Part shown: positions 33,156 through 41,651 of the stretch, in pieces
Position numbering within the stretch: the stretch's first letter is position 1
Layout of the letters: every line of letters starts with the position of its first letter
Source: Pseudomonadota bacterium
GTDB lineage: Bacteria; Pseudomonadota; Gammaproteobacteria; Eutrophobiales; Eutrophobiaceae
Length of the DNA stretch: 64,000 bases
Assembly: GCA_013112535.1 (NCBI GenBank)
Contig: JABFGI010000006.1
Coordinates: 1 to 64,000 of the forward strand
Reading direction: 5' to 3'
Program-made: the position numbers and the translations under genes
The notes under the pieces: generated by a model
The model's database searches: none
What the model saw: the letters and a program-made list of their open reading frames with translations, nothing else
What the model was told of the DNA's origin: nothing

Positions 33156-33974
33156 TTATGCCGGGGAGGGGTGCCAGCCAGCATCGGCCCATAATTCACC
33201 ACTGACTGCAGAGTTAGAAATCATAAAACAAATGGCATCAGCAATTTCTTGAGGACGAATCAGACGACCTAATTGTGTATCCGGTAAAACATATTTTTCG
33301 ATATATTCTTCACCCATTGCTCTTACCATAGGCGTGTCAGTAAAACCTGGATGAATCACACCACAACGAACGCCGTGGAATATCGCTTCTTTAGTTAATG
33401 TTGCTGCTGCACCTTCAAGTCCAGCTTTAGTAGAAGCATATGAAACTTGTCCCTTATTACCCTGTGATGAAATAGAACCTATAAATACGACGGTTCCACG
33501 TACGCCTTCATCTGGATGCCATTTTTTCAAACCTTCGCGAGCACGATCTTCAGCAATATTTGCGATCATTTGCATAGCCCAATAAATTGGAGCAATTAGA
33601 TTAACATCGACAACCAGCTTGAAGTTTTCAACAGGATAAATATTGGCTTTTTTCGTTTCTTTGTCGACTTTGATGGCCAGTGCATCACGGGTAATTCCAG
33701 CTGCAGGAACGCAAATACTTATCATTCCATAATCATTCTCCATCGTTTCGAATACCTCTTGTCGAAAAGCTTCGTCAGTAACATTGCCCTGAAAAGGAAC
33801 AGCAATTTCTGCACCGGCTTCTTTATTTACTTCTGCAGCAGCAGCTATAACCTGATCAGTCATATCAACCATTGCGATTTTCTTTACACCTTTGGCTGCA
33901 AGCTCAAATGATACAGCACGTCCAATACCACTCGCGCCACCGGTTATTAATGCTATTCTGTCTTTGATTTCCAT
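33156..33974 (-). CDS. Short-chain dehydrogenase/reductase (SDR)
   Basis: A 272-aa NAD(P)-dependent classical SDR. It has the cofactor motif ALITGGASGIGRAVSFELA, Asp after the second strand (AMVDMTD, favouring NAD), the NAG-equivalent VPAAGITR, catalytic Ser in IGSISSQGNKGQVSYASTK with the YxxxK pair, and the ending GVIHPGFTDTPMV. ATG 33974 has AGAGG six bases upstream; the frame is open further but without support. The substrate is unknown; acyl-CoA or ketone reductases of the FabG/PhaB type are closest in style. It is a single gene convergent with the DksA-like gene. Confidence 0.85.
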   Translation of the reverse strand: MEIKDRIALITGGASGIGRAVSFELAAKGVKKIAMVDMTDQVIAAAAEVNKEAGAEIAVPFQGNVTDEAFRQEVFETMENDYGMISICVPAAGITRDALAIKVDKETKKANIYPVENFKLVVDVNLIAPIYWAMQMIANIAEDRAREGLKKWHPDEGVRGTVVFIGSISSQGNKGQVSYASTKAGLEGAAATLTKEAIFHGVRCGVIHPGFTDTPMVRAMGEEYIEKYVLPDTQLGRLIRPQEIADAICFMISNSAVSGELWADAGWHPSPA

Positions 33975-34134
33975 GTTAAACCTCTTAAATTTGAATGGAA
34001 TATTGATTTGATTGGCTAATTGTAAACCATATTTTGTGCGCTGCAATATATTATTGTGGAAATAATAAAATTGTATTAATTATCAATAAGATATGAATAA
34101 TACATATTCAAAATAAAGAAACTCAAATGCAACT

Positions 34135-34863
34135 TCAGTTAGAAAATACATTCAGCAACATAAGAGAGCCACAACAAAGCATGATTAAATGGGTGTATTG
34201 TCTGAATTGTACGGTATCAATGTTTTCCAGATGTTTTTTAGCCAGGAATATACCAAATACTGCCCCTGCTCCTAATGCCAAACCGTATTCGACAATTTGA
34301 ATGCTCAATGCGCCAAAAACACTGTAGCTGATTAATTTTGTCAGTTGCATTATGAAAGAATTAATCGCTTTTGTACCAACAAGGCGTTCTTTTTCCAGTC
34401 CGTAACTCAACATGAAGGGGTTGTGTACCGGTCCCGTTGCGCCAATAAGTCCGGAAAGAAACGAGATACTAAAGCCTAATGGAAAAAACCAGATCAGTTT
34501 CACTTTAATAGAGAGGCTTGTTTTGCTGAATTTATCCTGTAATACATAGCTGATTAAGAATAACCCAAGGATTATTTGTATGAGCTGAGCATTCATACGC
34601 GTTAAAAACCAGGCGCCAATTACAGCGCCGATGATACTGCCTGGTAACATGTAATGAATAACCTTCCAATCAACATGATGACGAAATAAGTAAGCACGAG
34701 AGGGGTTAGCGATTAACGCAGCAACAGAAATAACAGGAGCCACCACCTGTGCGCTTAATAAAAAAGTGATAAGTGGTATTAATAATGTTGCCGCGCCTCC
34801 AGCAGCAACGGTACTTATAAACCAGGCAAGTAAACCTGATACAAAAAACAGGATAGAGAACAT
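34135..34863 (-). CDS. TauE/SafE-family membrane permease
   Basis: A 242-aa inner-membrane protein with about eight helices arranged as two related halves: ISTVAAGGAATLLIPLITFL near the start, and FPLGFSISFLSGLIGATGPV then HNPFMLSYGLEKE in the middle. The latter is the second copy of the TauE/SafE signature. The family exports or imports sulfite, sulfoacetate and related small anions, but the substrate here is unknown. It is divergent from msrA. Confidence 0.8.
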   Translation of the reverse strand: MFSILFFVSGLLAWFISTVAAGGAATLLIPLITFLLSAQVVAPVISVAALIANPSRAYLFRHHVDWKVIHYMLPGSIIGAVIGAWFLTRMNAQLIQIILGLFLISYVLQDKFSKTSLSIKVKLIWFFPLGFSISFLSGLIGATGPVHNPFMLSYGLEKERLVGTKAINSFIMQLTKLISYSVFGALSIQIVEYGLALGAGAVFGIFLAKKHLENIDTVQFRQYTHLIMLCCGSLMLLNVFSN

Positions 34864-34944
34864 GATAATAATCTAACAGAATAGATATGCTGTATATAGA
34901 CAAAGTAATATTGAACTCTGATTACTAACAATTATCGTATTCAT

Positions 34945-35586
34945 ATGTTTTTTGGTTCAGATAAAAAAAGACAACTTCCCGAAGTTAAAGATGCGTTGCC
35001 AGGTCGAAAGACGCCAATGCCGGTTGAGAACAGGCACTATGTGAGTGGGCACCCTATCAAACCACCATTCCCGGGAAACACACAAAAAGTAGTTTTTGCT
35101 ATGGGGTGTTTTTGGGGAGCCGAACGGCTTTTCTGGCAACAAAAAGGCGTATATTCGACGGCAGTTGGTTACATCAATGGATTAACACCTAATCCTGTTT
35201 ATGACGAAGTTTGCACCGGCATGACCGGTCACACTGAAGCGGTACTAATTGTTTTTGAGCCGGATAAAACAGGTTTAAAAAAACTGTTATCTGTGTTTTG
35301 GGAATCTCATGATCCGACGCAGGGAATGCGACAAGGCAATGATAGGGGAACACAATATCGCTCAGGCATTTATGTTTATAGTGACGAACAAAAAGGTATT
35401 GCAGAATCTTCCAGAAATGAATATCAAGCCAGATTAATTAAGTCTGGTTTTCCATCTGTAACAACAGAGGTATTGTTTGCTCCCGAATTTTATTATGCGG
35501 AGCAATATCATCAACAATATTTAGCAAAAAATCCTGCGGGGTATTGTGGTCTAGCGGGGACCGGTGTGAGTTGTCCGAGCGAATAA
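34945..35586 (+). CDS. msrA: Peptide methionine-S-sulfoxide reductase
   Basis: A 213-aa enzyme, the same length as E. coli MsrA, that reduces methionine-S-sulfoxide in proteins with thioredoxin as electron donor. The catalytic Cys55 is in [14 protein letters not shown]. The family stretches [50 protein letters not shown] and YRSGIYV follow. Resolving cysteines are near the C-terminus ([15 protein letters not shown]). The N-terminal ~45 residues correspond to the E. coli-type extension. It is a single gene. Confidence 0.94.
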   Translation: MFFGSDKKRQLPEVKDALPGRKTPMPVENRHYVSGHPIKPPFPGNTQKVVFAMGCFWGAERLFWQQKGVYSTAVGYINGLTPNPVYDEVCTGMTGHTEAVLIVFEPDKTGLKKLLSVFWESHDPTQGMRQGNDRGTQYRSGIYVYSDEQKGIAESSRNEYQARLIKSGFPSVTTEVLFAPEFYYAEQYHQQYLAKNPAGYCGLAGTGVSCPSE

Positions 35587-35614
35587 TTATTTAAATAAGT
35601 CTTCTTACTAGTGT

Positions 35615-35755
35615 TTATTTGGAATCAGATAATGTCTTTTTCTTATGCTTTATTGTGGGATTTATTTTAGTCGTTGGTTTTTTATTGGTTACAATAGAAG
35701 AACTTTTGAAACTGACTGGCATCATACTGCCACCTGAGGTTCTGACATAATACAT
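35615..35755 (-). CDS. Small basic protein downstream of the PilZ-like gene
   Basis: A 46-codon frame, MYYVRTSGGSMMPVSFKSSS followed by a lysine-rich tail. It has a good ribosome binding site, AGGAG seven bases before ATG 35755, and starts 25 bp after the stop of the PilZ-like gene on the same strand. No family is recognised. The strong ribosome binding site and operon position are the only evidence that it is translated. Confidence 0.4.
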   Translation of the reverse strand: MYYVRTSGGSMMPVSFKSSSIVTNKKPTTKINPTIKHKKKTLSDSK

Positions 35756-35780
35756 AAACTATCTCCTGATAAAAAAATAA

Positions 35781-36296
35781 TTAACTGACTGGAAAGCCAC
35801 TGGCAAAACGACTAATCCATTCTTCAGTTAACTTTTCCGGACTTAAAAAAGGTCCTTCTTTGTAACGTTTATCGTTTAAATAAAGTTCAATGTGACAAAT
35901 TTGTTCAACGATTCTTAATTTTGGAGCATCTTCAGCATTAACAAGCCATATTCCGATTTCATAACTGTCATCTGATTCTTTAACCATCACAACTTTCCCC
36001 ATAAAGTGATGAACTTCCTTTCGGGTAGGTATGGTAACTTCAATAATGCTGCCTGGTTTTTGATACTCTTTAGAGGAGAAGGTCAGACCGGTATTTGAAT
36101 CCTGATTTATTTCAATTTTTGCGCTTTGCCAAAACCGTAAACGTCTAAAATTTAGAGGAAATCGTTTGGGATGTTTAATGAAACCTTCCAGTAATTCACT
36201 CTGGAAATCCTCCGGCTGCTCAGTCAAATTTGGGCGGACGACCGCCCCAACGTTGTTGTGGTTTTGACTATTGCTTAGACTGATATTGGCTAACAT
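35781..36296 (-). CDS. PilZ-like domain protein
   Basis: A 171-aa protein whose central ~100 residues resemble a PilZ barrel: FRRLRFWQSAKIEINQDSNT GLTFSS (compare R-rich N-terminus and D/N-x-S-x-x-G), GSIIEVTIPTR, HHFMGKVVMVKESDDSYEIG and the terminal strand. Both c-di-GMP motifs are imperfect (QDSNTG for D/NxSxxG; no clean RxxxR), so ligand binding is uncertain. ATG 36296 has GGAGAT four bases upstream and is preferred over 36317. It is probably co-transcribed with the small basic protein at 35615. With the FimX-like protein it would be the second c-di-GMP-type component in the window. Confidence 0.6.
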   Translation of the reverse strand: MLANISLSNSQNHNNVGAVVRPNLTEQPEDFQSELLEGFIKHPKRFPLNFRRLRFWQSAKIEINQDSNTGLTFSSKEYQKPGSIIEVTIPTRKEVHHFMGKVVMVKESDDSYEIGIWLVNAEDAPKLRIVEQICHIELYLNDKRYKEGPFLSPEKLTEEWISRFASGFPVS

Positions 36297-36512
36297 AACG
36301 ATCTCCCAATTAATCAAGTACTTATAAATTTGAATTCTAGATCATAATCGGATAAAAGCAAGTAAAAATATATATATTTCATGTATTTAAAGAGTTATCC
36401 TAATAAAAAAATTAGATATTAATACTATATATATTATATAAGTATTTGAAAAATAAATGATTATTGTATTTTTTCTGTGTTTATTCATTTTCAGCTTTAC
36501 TAGAATTTTCTG

Positions 36513-36518
36513 TATAAT
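36513..36518 (+). promoter_or_regulatory. Possible promoter -10 box (TATAAT)
   Basis: A consensus TATAAT in an AT-rich 310-bp gap (36318-36627), about 110 bp upstream of the membrane-anchored coiled-coil gene. The hexamer 17 bases upstream (TTCAGC) is a poor -35. Nothing else was recognised in the gap. Confidence 0.35.
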
Positions 36519-36627
36519 ACTGATGAATAATTAATGCTAGTAATCATAAAACATAAGCTACTAAATATGGCTTATATTCGAAATTGGACTATTTCAAGTC
36601 CGGATTTAATTTAATGAGGTACTGTAA

Positions 36628-37164
36628 ATGAAAGCAATGGTAGGTTTGGTTTTAGCAATCCTGATAATTTTTGGTTTTAGACTTTTCTGGCCATCTTCCG
36701 AATCAGAAAAAAGTAATATGACCCAAAATGAAATTTTGAAGCAGGATGTAGATAAACAAACCGAAATATCAGAAATCGCTGATAATGAAACTGAGTCGTC
36801 ATCAACCGAATTAAATATCCCAAGTGATGAAGAAAAAACGAAATTAATGACAGCAGAATTTGAAATTCTGGAACAAGCGCGGAAAAATTTAAAACGTCAT
36901 ATTGCTCGATTAAAACATGAAATGTGGGGGCTCAAGTTTCCTCCAGACATAGCTAAAAAATTAAGTAAGACGGTGCTGAGTGCAAATAAATTATTAAAGA
37001 ACCCTCATATGTTAGGTGCTTTTTCTAATGTTCAGCAGATTAAAGATGAATTAGCTAAAGTTGAGTTTGCTGAAAAATCGCTGGAAGAGATTGATGAAAT
37101 AGTTAAAACAAAATTGGCTGAAAATAACGATAGCGATAGTCAAATTAACTCAGCAACACAATGA
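36628..37164 (+). CDS. Membrane-anchored coiled-coil protein of unknown function
   Basis: A 178-aa protein with one N-terminal membrane helix (MVGLVLAILIIFGFRLFW), a Ser/Glu-rich low-complexity linker (to about residue 70) and a helical C-terminal domain (EILEQARKNLKRHIARLKHE, MWGLKFPPDIAKKL...). A GAGGT site precedes ATG 36628. No family is recognised. Its last 25 bp overlap the end of the mtaB gene on the other strand, so the two transcripts converge with overlap. Confidence 0.6.
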   Translation: MKAMVGLVLAILIIFGFRLFWPSSESEKSNMTQNEILKQDVDKQTEISEIADNETESSSTELNIPSDEEKTKLMTAEFEILEQARKNLKRHIARLKHEMWGLKFPPDIAKKLSKTVLSANKLLKNPHMLGAFSNVQQIKDELAKVEFAEKSLEEIDEIVKTKLAENNDSDSQINSATQ

Positions 37165-38417
37165 TTTGCCATATTAGCAATACCTGTTATTTTTACATTA
37201 GAAATTTTGTTTTCCAGTTCTAATACAGTTTCGTTTTTTAACTCAACGCGTATAAAGTTTTCAGTGTATCCCATCCATGCGTTGTTTTCGTTACGTGCTT
37301 CCCAAAGTACGGTATGCGTTTTTCCAATTTGCTCATTAAGTAATGTTTGACGCAGTGATTGAGTAAGCATATGCAGTTGTTTGCTTCGTTCTTTTTTTAC
37401 AGGTGGCTCCACTTGATTGGTTAAGCCTGTCGCCTTTGTTCCTTCGCGTTTTGAATATGTAAAAATATGAATATGAGAAAATCGGGTTTCTTTTATAAAG
37501 TTAAGAGACTCTTCCCATTCTTCTTCTGTCTCACCTGGGAAACCGACAATAATATCTGTAGTAAGGTTAAATCCCGGGATTTCAAATCGCGCCTGTTGAA
37601 TTAATTTTCTGAAATCATCTGTTTTACAGCGACGAGCCATACGTTTTAACACCGAATCACTACCACTCTGTAAAGGAAGGTGCATATGTGGCATTAGTCG
37701 TTTATTTGTAAACAATGAAAAAAAATCTTCAGGTAAATCCCACGGCTCAACTGAAGCAAGCCGTATTCTTGGAATATCAGTATTAGATAGAATGCTATTA
37801 ATTAATTGATATAGGCTTGAGTTAATGTCGCTACCATAACCGCCAACATGAACACCTGTTAATATAATTTCCTGTATACCCTGTTGATGAAACTGGTTTA
37901 TATCTTTAATAATATCGACTTCCGATCTGCTGCGTTCATTACCGCGCGCAACAGTGACAATACAAAAAGTACATCGGTAACGACAACCATCCTGTATTTT
38001 TATAAACGCACGATTTCTACCACGTTTAAAAATGCTGGCTTCGCCTGGTTCAGTTGATATTGCTGGCATAGTGTCGAAATCTAGTTCGTTTAAAGTGATG
38101 TCAACTAACTGATCTTTTTGCTGATTATTAATCAGTAAGTCTATACCCGGAATATCCTGTTTAATTTTTTTATCAAGACTGGCATAACAACCGCTAACAA
38201 CAAGTTTGGCTTTAGGGTTATTACGATGAGTACGTCGAATTATTTGACGCGATTTTTTTACCGCTTCCTGTGTGACAGCACATGTATTTACAACGAGCAG
38301 ATCTGCTTGCTCAGCCTTGTCAGTTAAGCGATGTCCTTTTGTCTGAAAGCCTTCCGCCCATGACTCTAGTTCTGCTTCATTCAAACGACAGCCCAATGTT
38401 TTCAAGTGGATTTGCAT
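37140..38417 (-). CDS. mtaB: tRNA t6A37 methylthiotransferase
   Basis: A 425-aa radical-SAM enzyme that converts t6A37 to ms2t6A in ANN-decoding tRNAs. N-terminal UPF0004 domain cysteines are in LKTLGCRLNEAE, VNTCAVTQEA and SGCYASL. The radical-SAM triad is CRYRCTFC, followed by VARGNERSRS, EIILTGVHVGGYG and HMHLPLQSGSDSVLKRM. A C-terminal TRAM-like segment ends the protein. The GCRLN start is typical of MtaB rather than MiaB or RimO. ATG 38417 begins the conserved sequence; the frame is open to 38435. Confidence 0.9.
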   Translation of the reverse strand: MQIHLKTLGCRLNEAELESWAEGFQTKGHRLTDKAEQADLLVVNTCAVTQEAVKKSRQIIRRTHRNNPKAKLVVSGCYASLDKKIKQDIPGIDLLINNQQKDQLVDITLNELDFDTMPAISTEPGEASIFKRGRNRAFIKIQDGCRYRCTFCIVTVARGNERSRSEVDIIKDINQFHQQGIQEIILTGVHVGGYGSDINSSLYQLINSILSNTDIPRIRLASVEPWDLPEDFFSLFTNKRLMPHMHLPLQSGSDSVLKRMARRCKTDDFRKLIQQARFEIPGFNLTTDIIVGFPGETEEEWEESLNFIKETRFSHIHIFTYSKREGTKATGLTNQVEPPVKKERSKQLHMLTQSLRQTLLNEQIGKTHTVLWEARNENNAWMGYTENFIRVELKNETVLELENKISNVKITGIANMANHCVAELI

Positions 38418-38533
38418 GGCGCGTACTATAAGCAAATACGTGTAGCAATGATAGATTTTACCGAAGAATTGCTATGAATATATTTTCAGGATAGAAGTTG
38501 TAGAAATGTGTTTGTTCTAAAATGAGTATTTTA

Positions 38534-38899
38534 CTAGTTGCTTCGAGCTTGTTCCAATATCAATCTAGGCATGTCTTCTATCATGCCAATACACGCGGTT
38601 ACACGAAAGATACAATCCGGGTATTTTTTTTCTGACGCTATTATTATTTCAGGAATATCACGTTTGAGATGTTTGCCAGAATTCAGGAAATAAGGAAAAA
38701 CCGTAATATTTTTTGCGCCGTTATTAATGCAGTTATCAATAGCTTGTGTTAGAGAAGGTTCTGCCATTTCAAGATAAGCATGCGCAATATAATCATATTC
38801 AGAATCTGCCAAACCTTTTACTTTTTCAGTAAGCTCTTTTACTTCAATATTTGATTCTTCTCGACGACTACCATGTGCAATAATAATAAGTGTTTTCAT
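38534..38899 (-). CDS. CbiX-type short chelatase-like protein
   Basis: A 121-aa protein of the small CbiX/SirB class (sirohydrochlorin ferro- or cobaltochelatase half-length form). The active-site histidine is in IIAHGSRREESN. AYLEMAEPSLTQAIDNCINN, ITVFPYFLNSGKHLKRDIPE (second conserved His) and the final strand follow. Short forms act as homodimers that insert Fe or Co into sirohydrochlorin. No other tetrapyrrole gene is nearby. Its start overlaps the stop of the upstream TPR-like gene by 4 bp, so the two are co-translated. Confidence 0.85.
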   Translation of the reverse strand: MKTLIIIAHGSRREESNIEVKELTEKVKGLADSEYDYIAHAYLEMAEPSLTQAIDNCINNGAKNITVFPYFLNSGKHLKRDIPEIIIASEKKYPDCIFRVTACIGMIEDMPRLILEQARSN

Positions 38900-39588
38900 A
38901 ACTGTTTTTTTTCTCTTAATGCTTTTAATAGTGAATCATCAATTGCGCCACCAAGACGTTTTGATTGCTCAATCATTTCTTTTGTTTTGACAAAATTCTC
39001 TTGAAGAAACCAGGATTTTGCCCACGAGTGATAAATATAAGCTAACAATCTTTTGTTTGAAGTTTGCGTTGCCATTTCATGCAAGTTATTTGATAACGTG
39101 TATAACACCTGTCGTTCACTTTCAGTTTTCAAAATTGCACATTGACTGGTTGTATAGGCATAGTCTGCGAGAAAACCATTTTCTATTAACCCTTTTTTAT
39201 TAGCCAGTTTGAACATCTCGTAGGCTTCACAGAATCTTTCTTCTTTATTCAATAGTAGACCAAAACCAAGGTATACGTATGGGTTTTCCGGATTTAATAA
39301 CCATGCCTGATTAAAAAGGCTCATTGATTTATCAAATTTATTATTAGAATAGTGATTAAATCCACGCTCAACATAACCTTCAGAGGCATGTTCGCGTGTA
39401 CCAAAAGTACGCGTTGCATTTGCAATAAATTCATTATCCTGTGCAATCAATTTTTGGTTCTGGCTTCGGTCTTTGTTGCCATACATTGGGAGTTGTTTGA
39501 TGACTGTTTCTGCAAAAGATAGTTGAGAAAGAATAAGAAAAAAACTTATTCTGATACATAGACTACTTAAGACTGCTACACATTTCAT
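38896..39588 (-). CDS. Exported TPR-like protein
   Basis: A 230-aa protein with a signal peptide (hydrophobic core SFFLILSQLSFAET) and several TPR-like helical pairs (EGYVERGFNHYSNNKFDKSM SLFNQAWLLNPENPYVYLGF, then FCEAYEMFKLANKKG, and SWFLQENFVKTKEMIEQSKR). It was probably recruited to protein-protein interaction in the periplasm. It is upstream of, and overlaps by four bases with, the CbiX-like gene, though the two products would be in different compartments. It is divergent from the S9 peptidase. Confidence 0.65.
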   Translation of the reverse strand: MKCVAVLSSLCIRISFFLILSQLSFAETVIKQLPMYGNKDRSQNQKLIAQDNEFIANATRTFGTREHASEGYVERGFNHYSNNKFDKSMSLFNQAWLLNPENPYVYLGFGLLLNKEERFCEAYEMFKLANKKGLIENGFLADYAYTTSQCAILKTESERQVLYTLSNNLHEMATQTSNKRLLAYIYHSWAKSWFLQENFVKTKEMIEQSKRLGGAIDDSLLKALREKKQL

Positions 39589-39683
39589 GGATATTTCTAA
39601 TATTGAATTCAGTTAATAATGCTTGTTTAGATTTCTTCCGATATTATACGCAATTAAAATAATAACTAAAAAGTACATAGATT

Positions 39684-41615
39684 ATGATTGAGAAACAAAA
39701 AGCACCATTTGGTTCATGGAGATCGTCAATTACAACTGATTTATTATTGGGAGATAGTGTTGGACTGGGTGAATTAAGCGTTTTTGATGATGATGTTTAC
39801 TGGATAGAAATGCGTCCCCAGGAAAAAGGGCGCTATGTTGTGGTTAAACAGGTGCCTGATGGACAAAAAAGAGATGTTATTCCTGCTGAATTTAATGCTC
39901 GTACACGTGTACACGAATACGGGGGCGGTTCCTATTTAATCACTGAGAAAGGCCTGGTCTTTACTAATTTTAGCGATCAAGCACTGTACCTTATTGATAT
40001 TGATAATAATTGTTTGAAGCTAACAAATAATGAAGCCTGTCGTTATGCCGATATGATTTATGACAAGAATAATGAACGATTAATTTGTGTGCGTGAAGAT
40101 CATTCAAATGAAAATCATGAGGCTATAAATACAATTGTGTCAGTAGCTTTGTCCAGATCAAAAGATGAACAAATTTTAGTTGAAGGTGCTGATTTTTATT
40201 CTAATCCCAGAATTAGTCATGATGGTAAACAACTGTGCTGGATTAGCTGGAATCATCCGAATATGCCCTGGGATAATACCTGTTTATCGCTCGCTGAAGT
40301 TACTAATGAAGGTGAATTAAAAAACATTGTCTGTATTGCTGGTGGTGATGATAAGAACGAGGCTGTTTGCCAGCCTCTGTGGTCACCAAACAATACGCTC
40401 TATTTTATTTCAGACAGAAACAACTGGTGGAATTTATATCGAATTATAAATAATAACATTGAATGCATTATTGAAATGGATGCCGAATTTTCTGTGCCGC
40501 AGTGGTCATTTCGTGAATGTAATTACACTTTTATTAATACAGACACCATTCAAGCAATCTATCGAAAAAATGGCATAGCTTATCTAGCAACAATAAATGT
40601 TAACGAAAAAACAATACAGCCAATAGAATTACCATACACTGATTTTGAATCGATAGTGTGTAGTGGTAATAAGTCATGGTTTCTGGCTGCCTCGCCAACT
40701 GAATTTTCATCCATTATTGAATATGACATTGATAAACACCAAACAAAGATACTCTGCAAAGCAAATAATTTAAATTTGGATAAAAAAAGTATTTCTATTG
40801 GTGAATCAGTAAGTTTTCCTGTAGATAAAAAGAATAATGTTCACGCGTTTTTCTATCACCCGCAAAATGAACACTTCACAGGATTAGATAATGAAAAACC
40901 ACCTTTAATTGTTGTGAGTCATGGTGGACCAACTGGTGAATCGCACAACGGCATTAAAATGGTTGTCCAGTTTTTTACCAGTCGTGGTTTTGCTGTATTG
41001 GATGTGAATTATGGTGGTAGTAGTGGCTATGGTCGGACGTATCGCCAGCGCCTAAATGGTCAGTGGGGCATAGTTGATGTCAATGATTGTAGTAAAGCTG
41101 CATTACATGTTGCTGAACAGGGTTGGGTCGACAAGGATCGTTTAGCAATACGTGGTGGCAGTGCAGGGGGGTTCACGACCCTGGCTGCGTTAGCCTTTAC
41201 TGATGTGTTTAAAGCCGGTGCCAGCCATTACGGTATTAGTGATCTTGAAGTTATGACAAAAGATACGCATAAGTTTGAATCGCGTTATCTGGATTCGTTA
41301 ATTGGTGCTTACCCGGAAGAACTGGAACGTTATAAAGAACGTTCCCCGCTGTTTTCTGTTGACCGGTTGTCTTGTCCTGTCATTTTTTTTCAAGGACTTG
41401 AAGATAAAATAGTGTTACCAAATCAAGCAGAGATGATGGTAAATGCCCTGAAAGAAAAAGGTATTCCTGTCGCTTATATTGCTTACGAAGGCGAACAACA
41501 CGGCTTCCGCCAGGCAAAAAATATTAAACGAACACTGGAAGCCGAATTGTATTTTTATTCAACGATATTTAATTTTGAATGTGCTGATAAAATTGAAGCT
41601 GTTAAATTTCTTTAA
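39684..41615 (+). CDS. S9-family prolyl oligopeptidase-like peptidase
   Basis: A 643-aa cytoplasmic peptidase. An N-terminal beta-propeller covers about residues 1-390, with repeats such as NPRISHDGKQLCWISWNHPN and QPLWSPNNTLYFISDRN. A C-terminal alpha/beta hydrolase has the nucleophile in IRGGSAGGFTTLAAL, acid in GLEDKIVLPNQ and His in YEGEQHGFRQAKN. This layout matches the dipeptidyl-aminopeptidase/acylaminoacyl-peptidase branch of S9. There is no signal peptide. It converges on the isocitrate dehydrogenase gene. Confidence 0.9.
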   Translation: MIEKQKAPFGSWRSSITTDLLLGDSVGLGELSVFDDDVYWIEMRPQEKGRYVVVKQVPDGQKRDVIPAEFNARTRVHEYGGGSYLITEKGLVFTNFSDQALYLIDIDNNCLKLTNNEACRYADMIYDKNNERLICVREDHSNENHEAINTIVSVALSRSKDEQILVEGADFYSNPRISHDGKQLCWISWNHPNMPWDNTCLSLAEVTNEGELKNIVCIAGGDDKNEAVCQPLWSPNNTLYFISDRNNWWNLYRIINNNIECIIEMDAEFSVPQWSFRECNYTFINTDTIQAIYRKNGIAYLATINVNEKTIQPIELPYTDFESIVCSGNKSWFLAASPTEFSSIIEYDIDKHQTKILCKANNLNLDKKSISIGESVSFPVDKKNNVHAFFYHPQNEHFTGLDNEKPPLIVVSHGGPTGESHNGIKMVVQFFTSRGFAVLDVNYGGSSGYGRTYRQRLNGQWGIVDVNDCSKAALHVAEQGWVDKDRLAIRGGSAGGFTTLAALAFTDVFKAGASHYGISDLEVMTKDTHKFESRYLDSLIGAYPEELERYKERSPLFSVDRLSCPVIFFQGLEDKIVLPNQAEMMVNALKEKGIPVAYIAYEGEQHGFRQAKNIKRTLEAELYFYSTIFNFECADKIEAVKFL

Positions 41616-41651
41616 GACACTATTGGTTTAAGTTTATTAACGTTGCATTTT

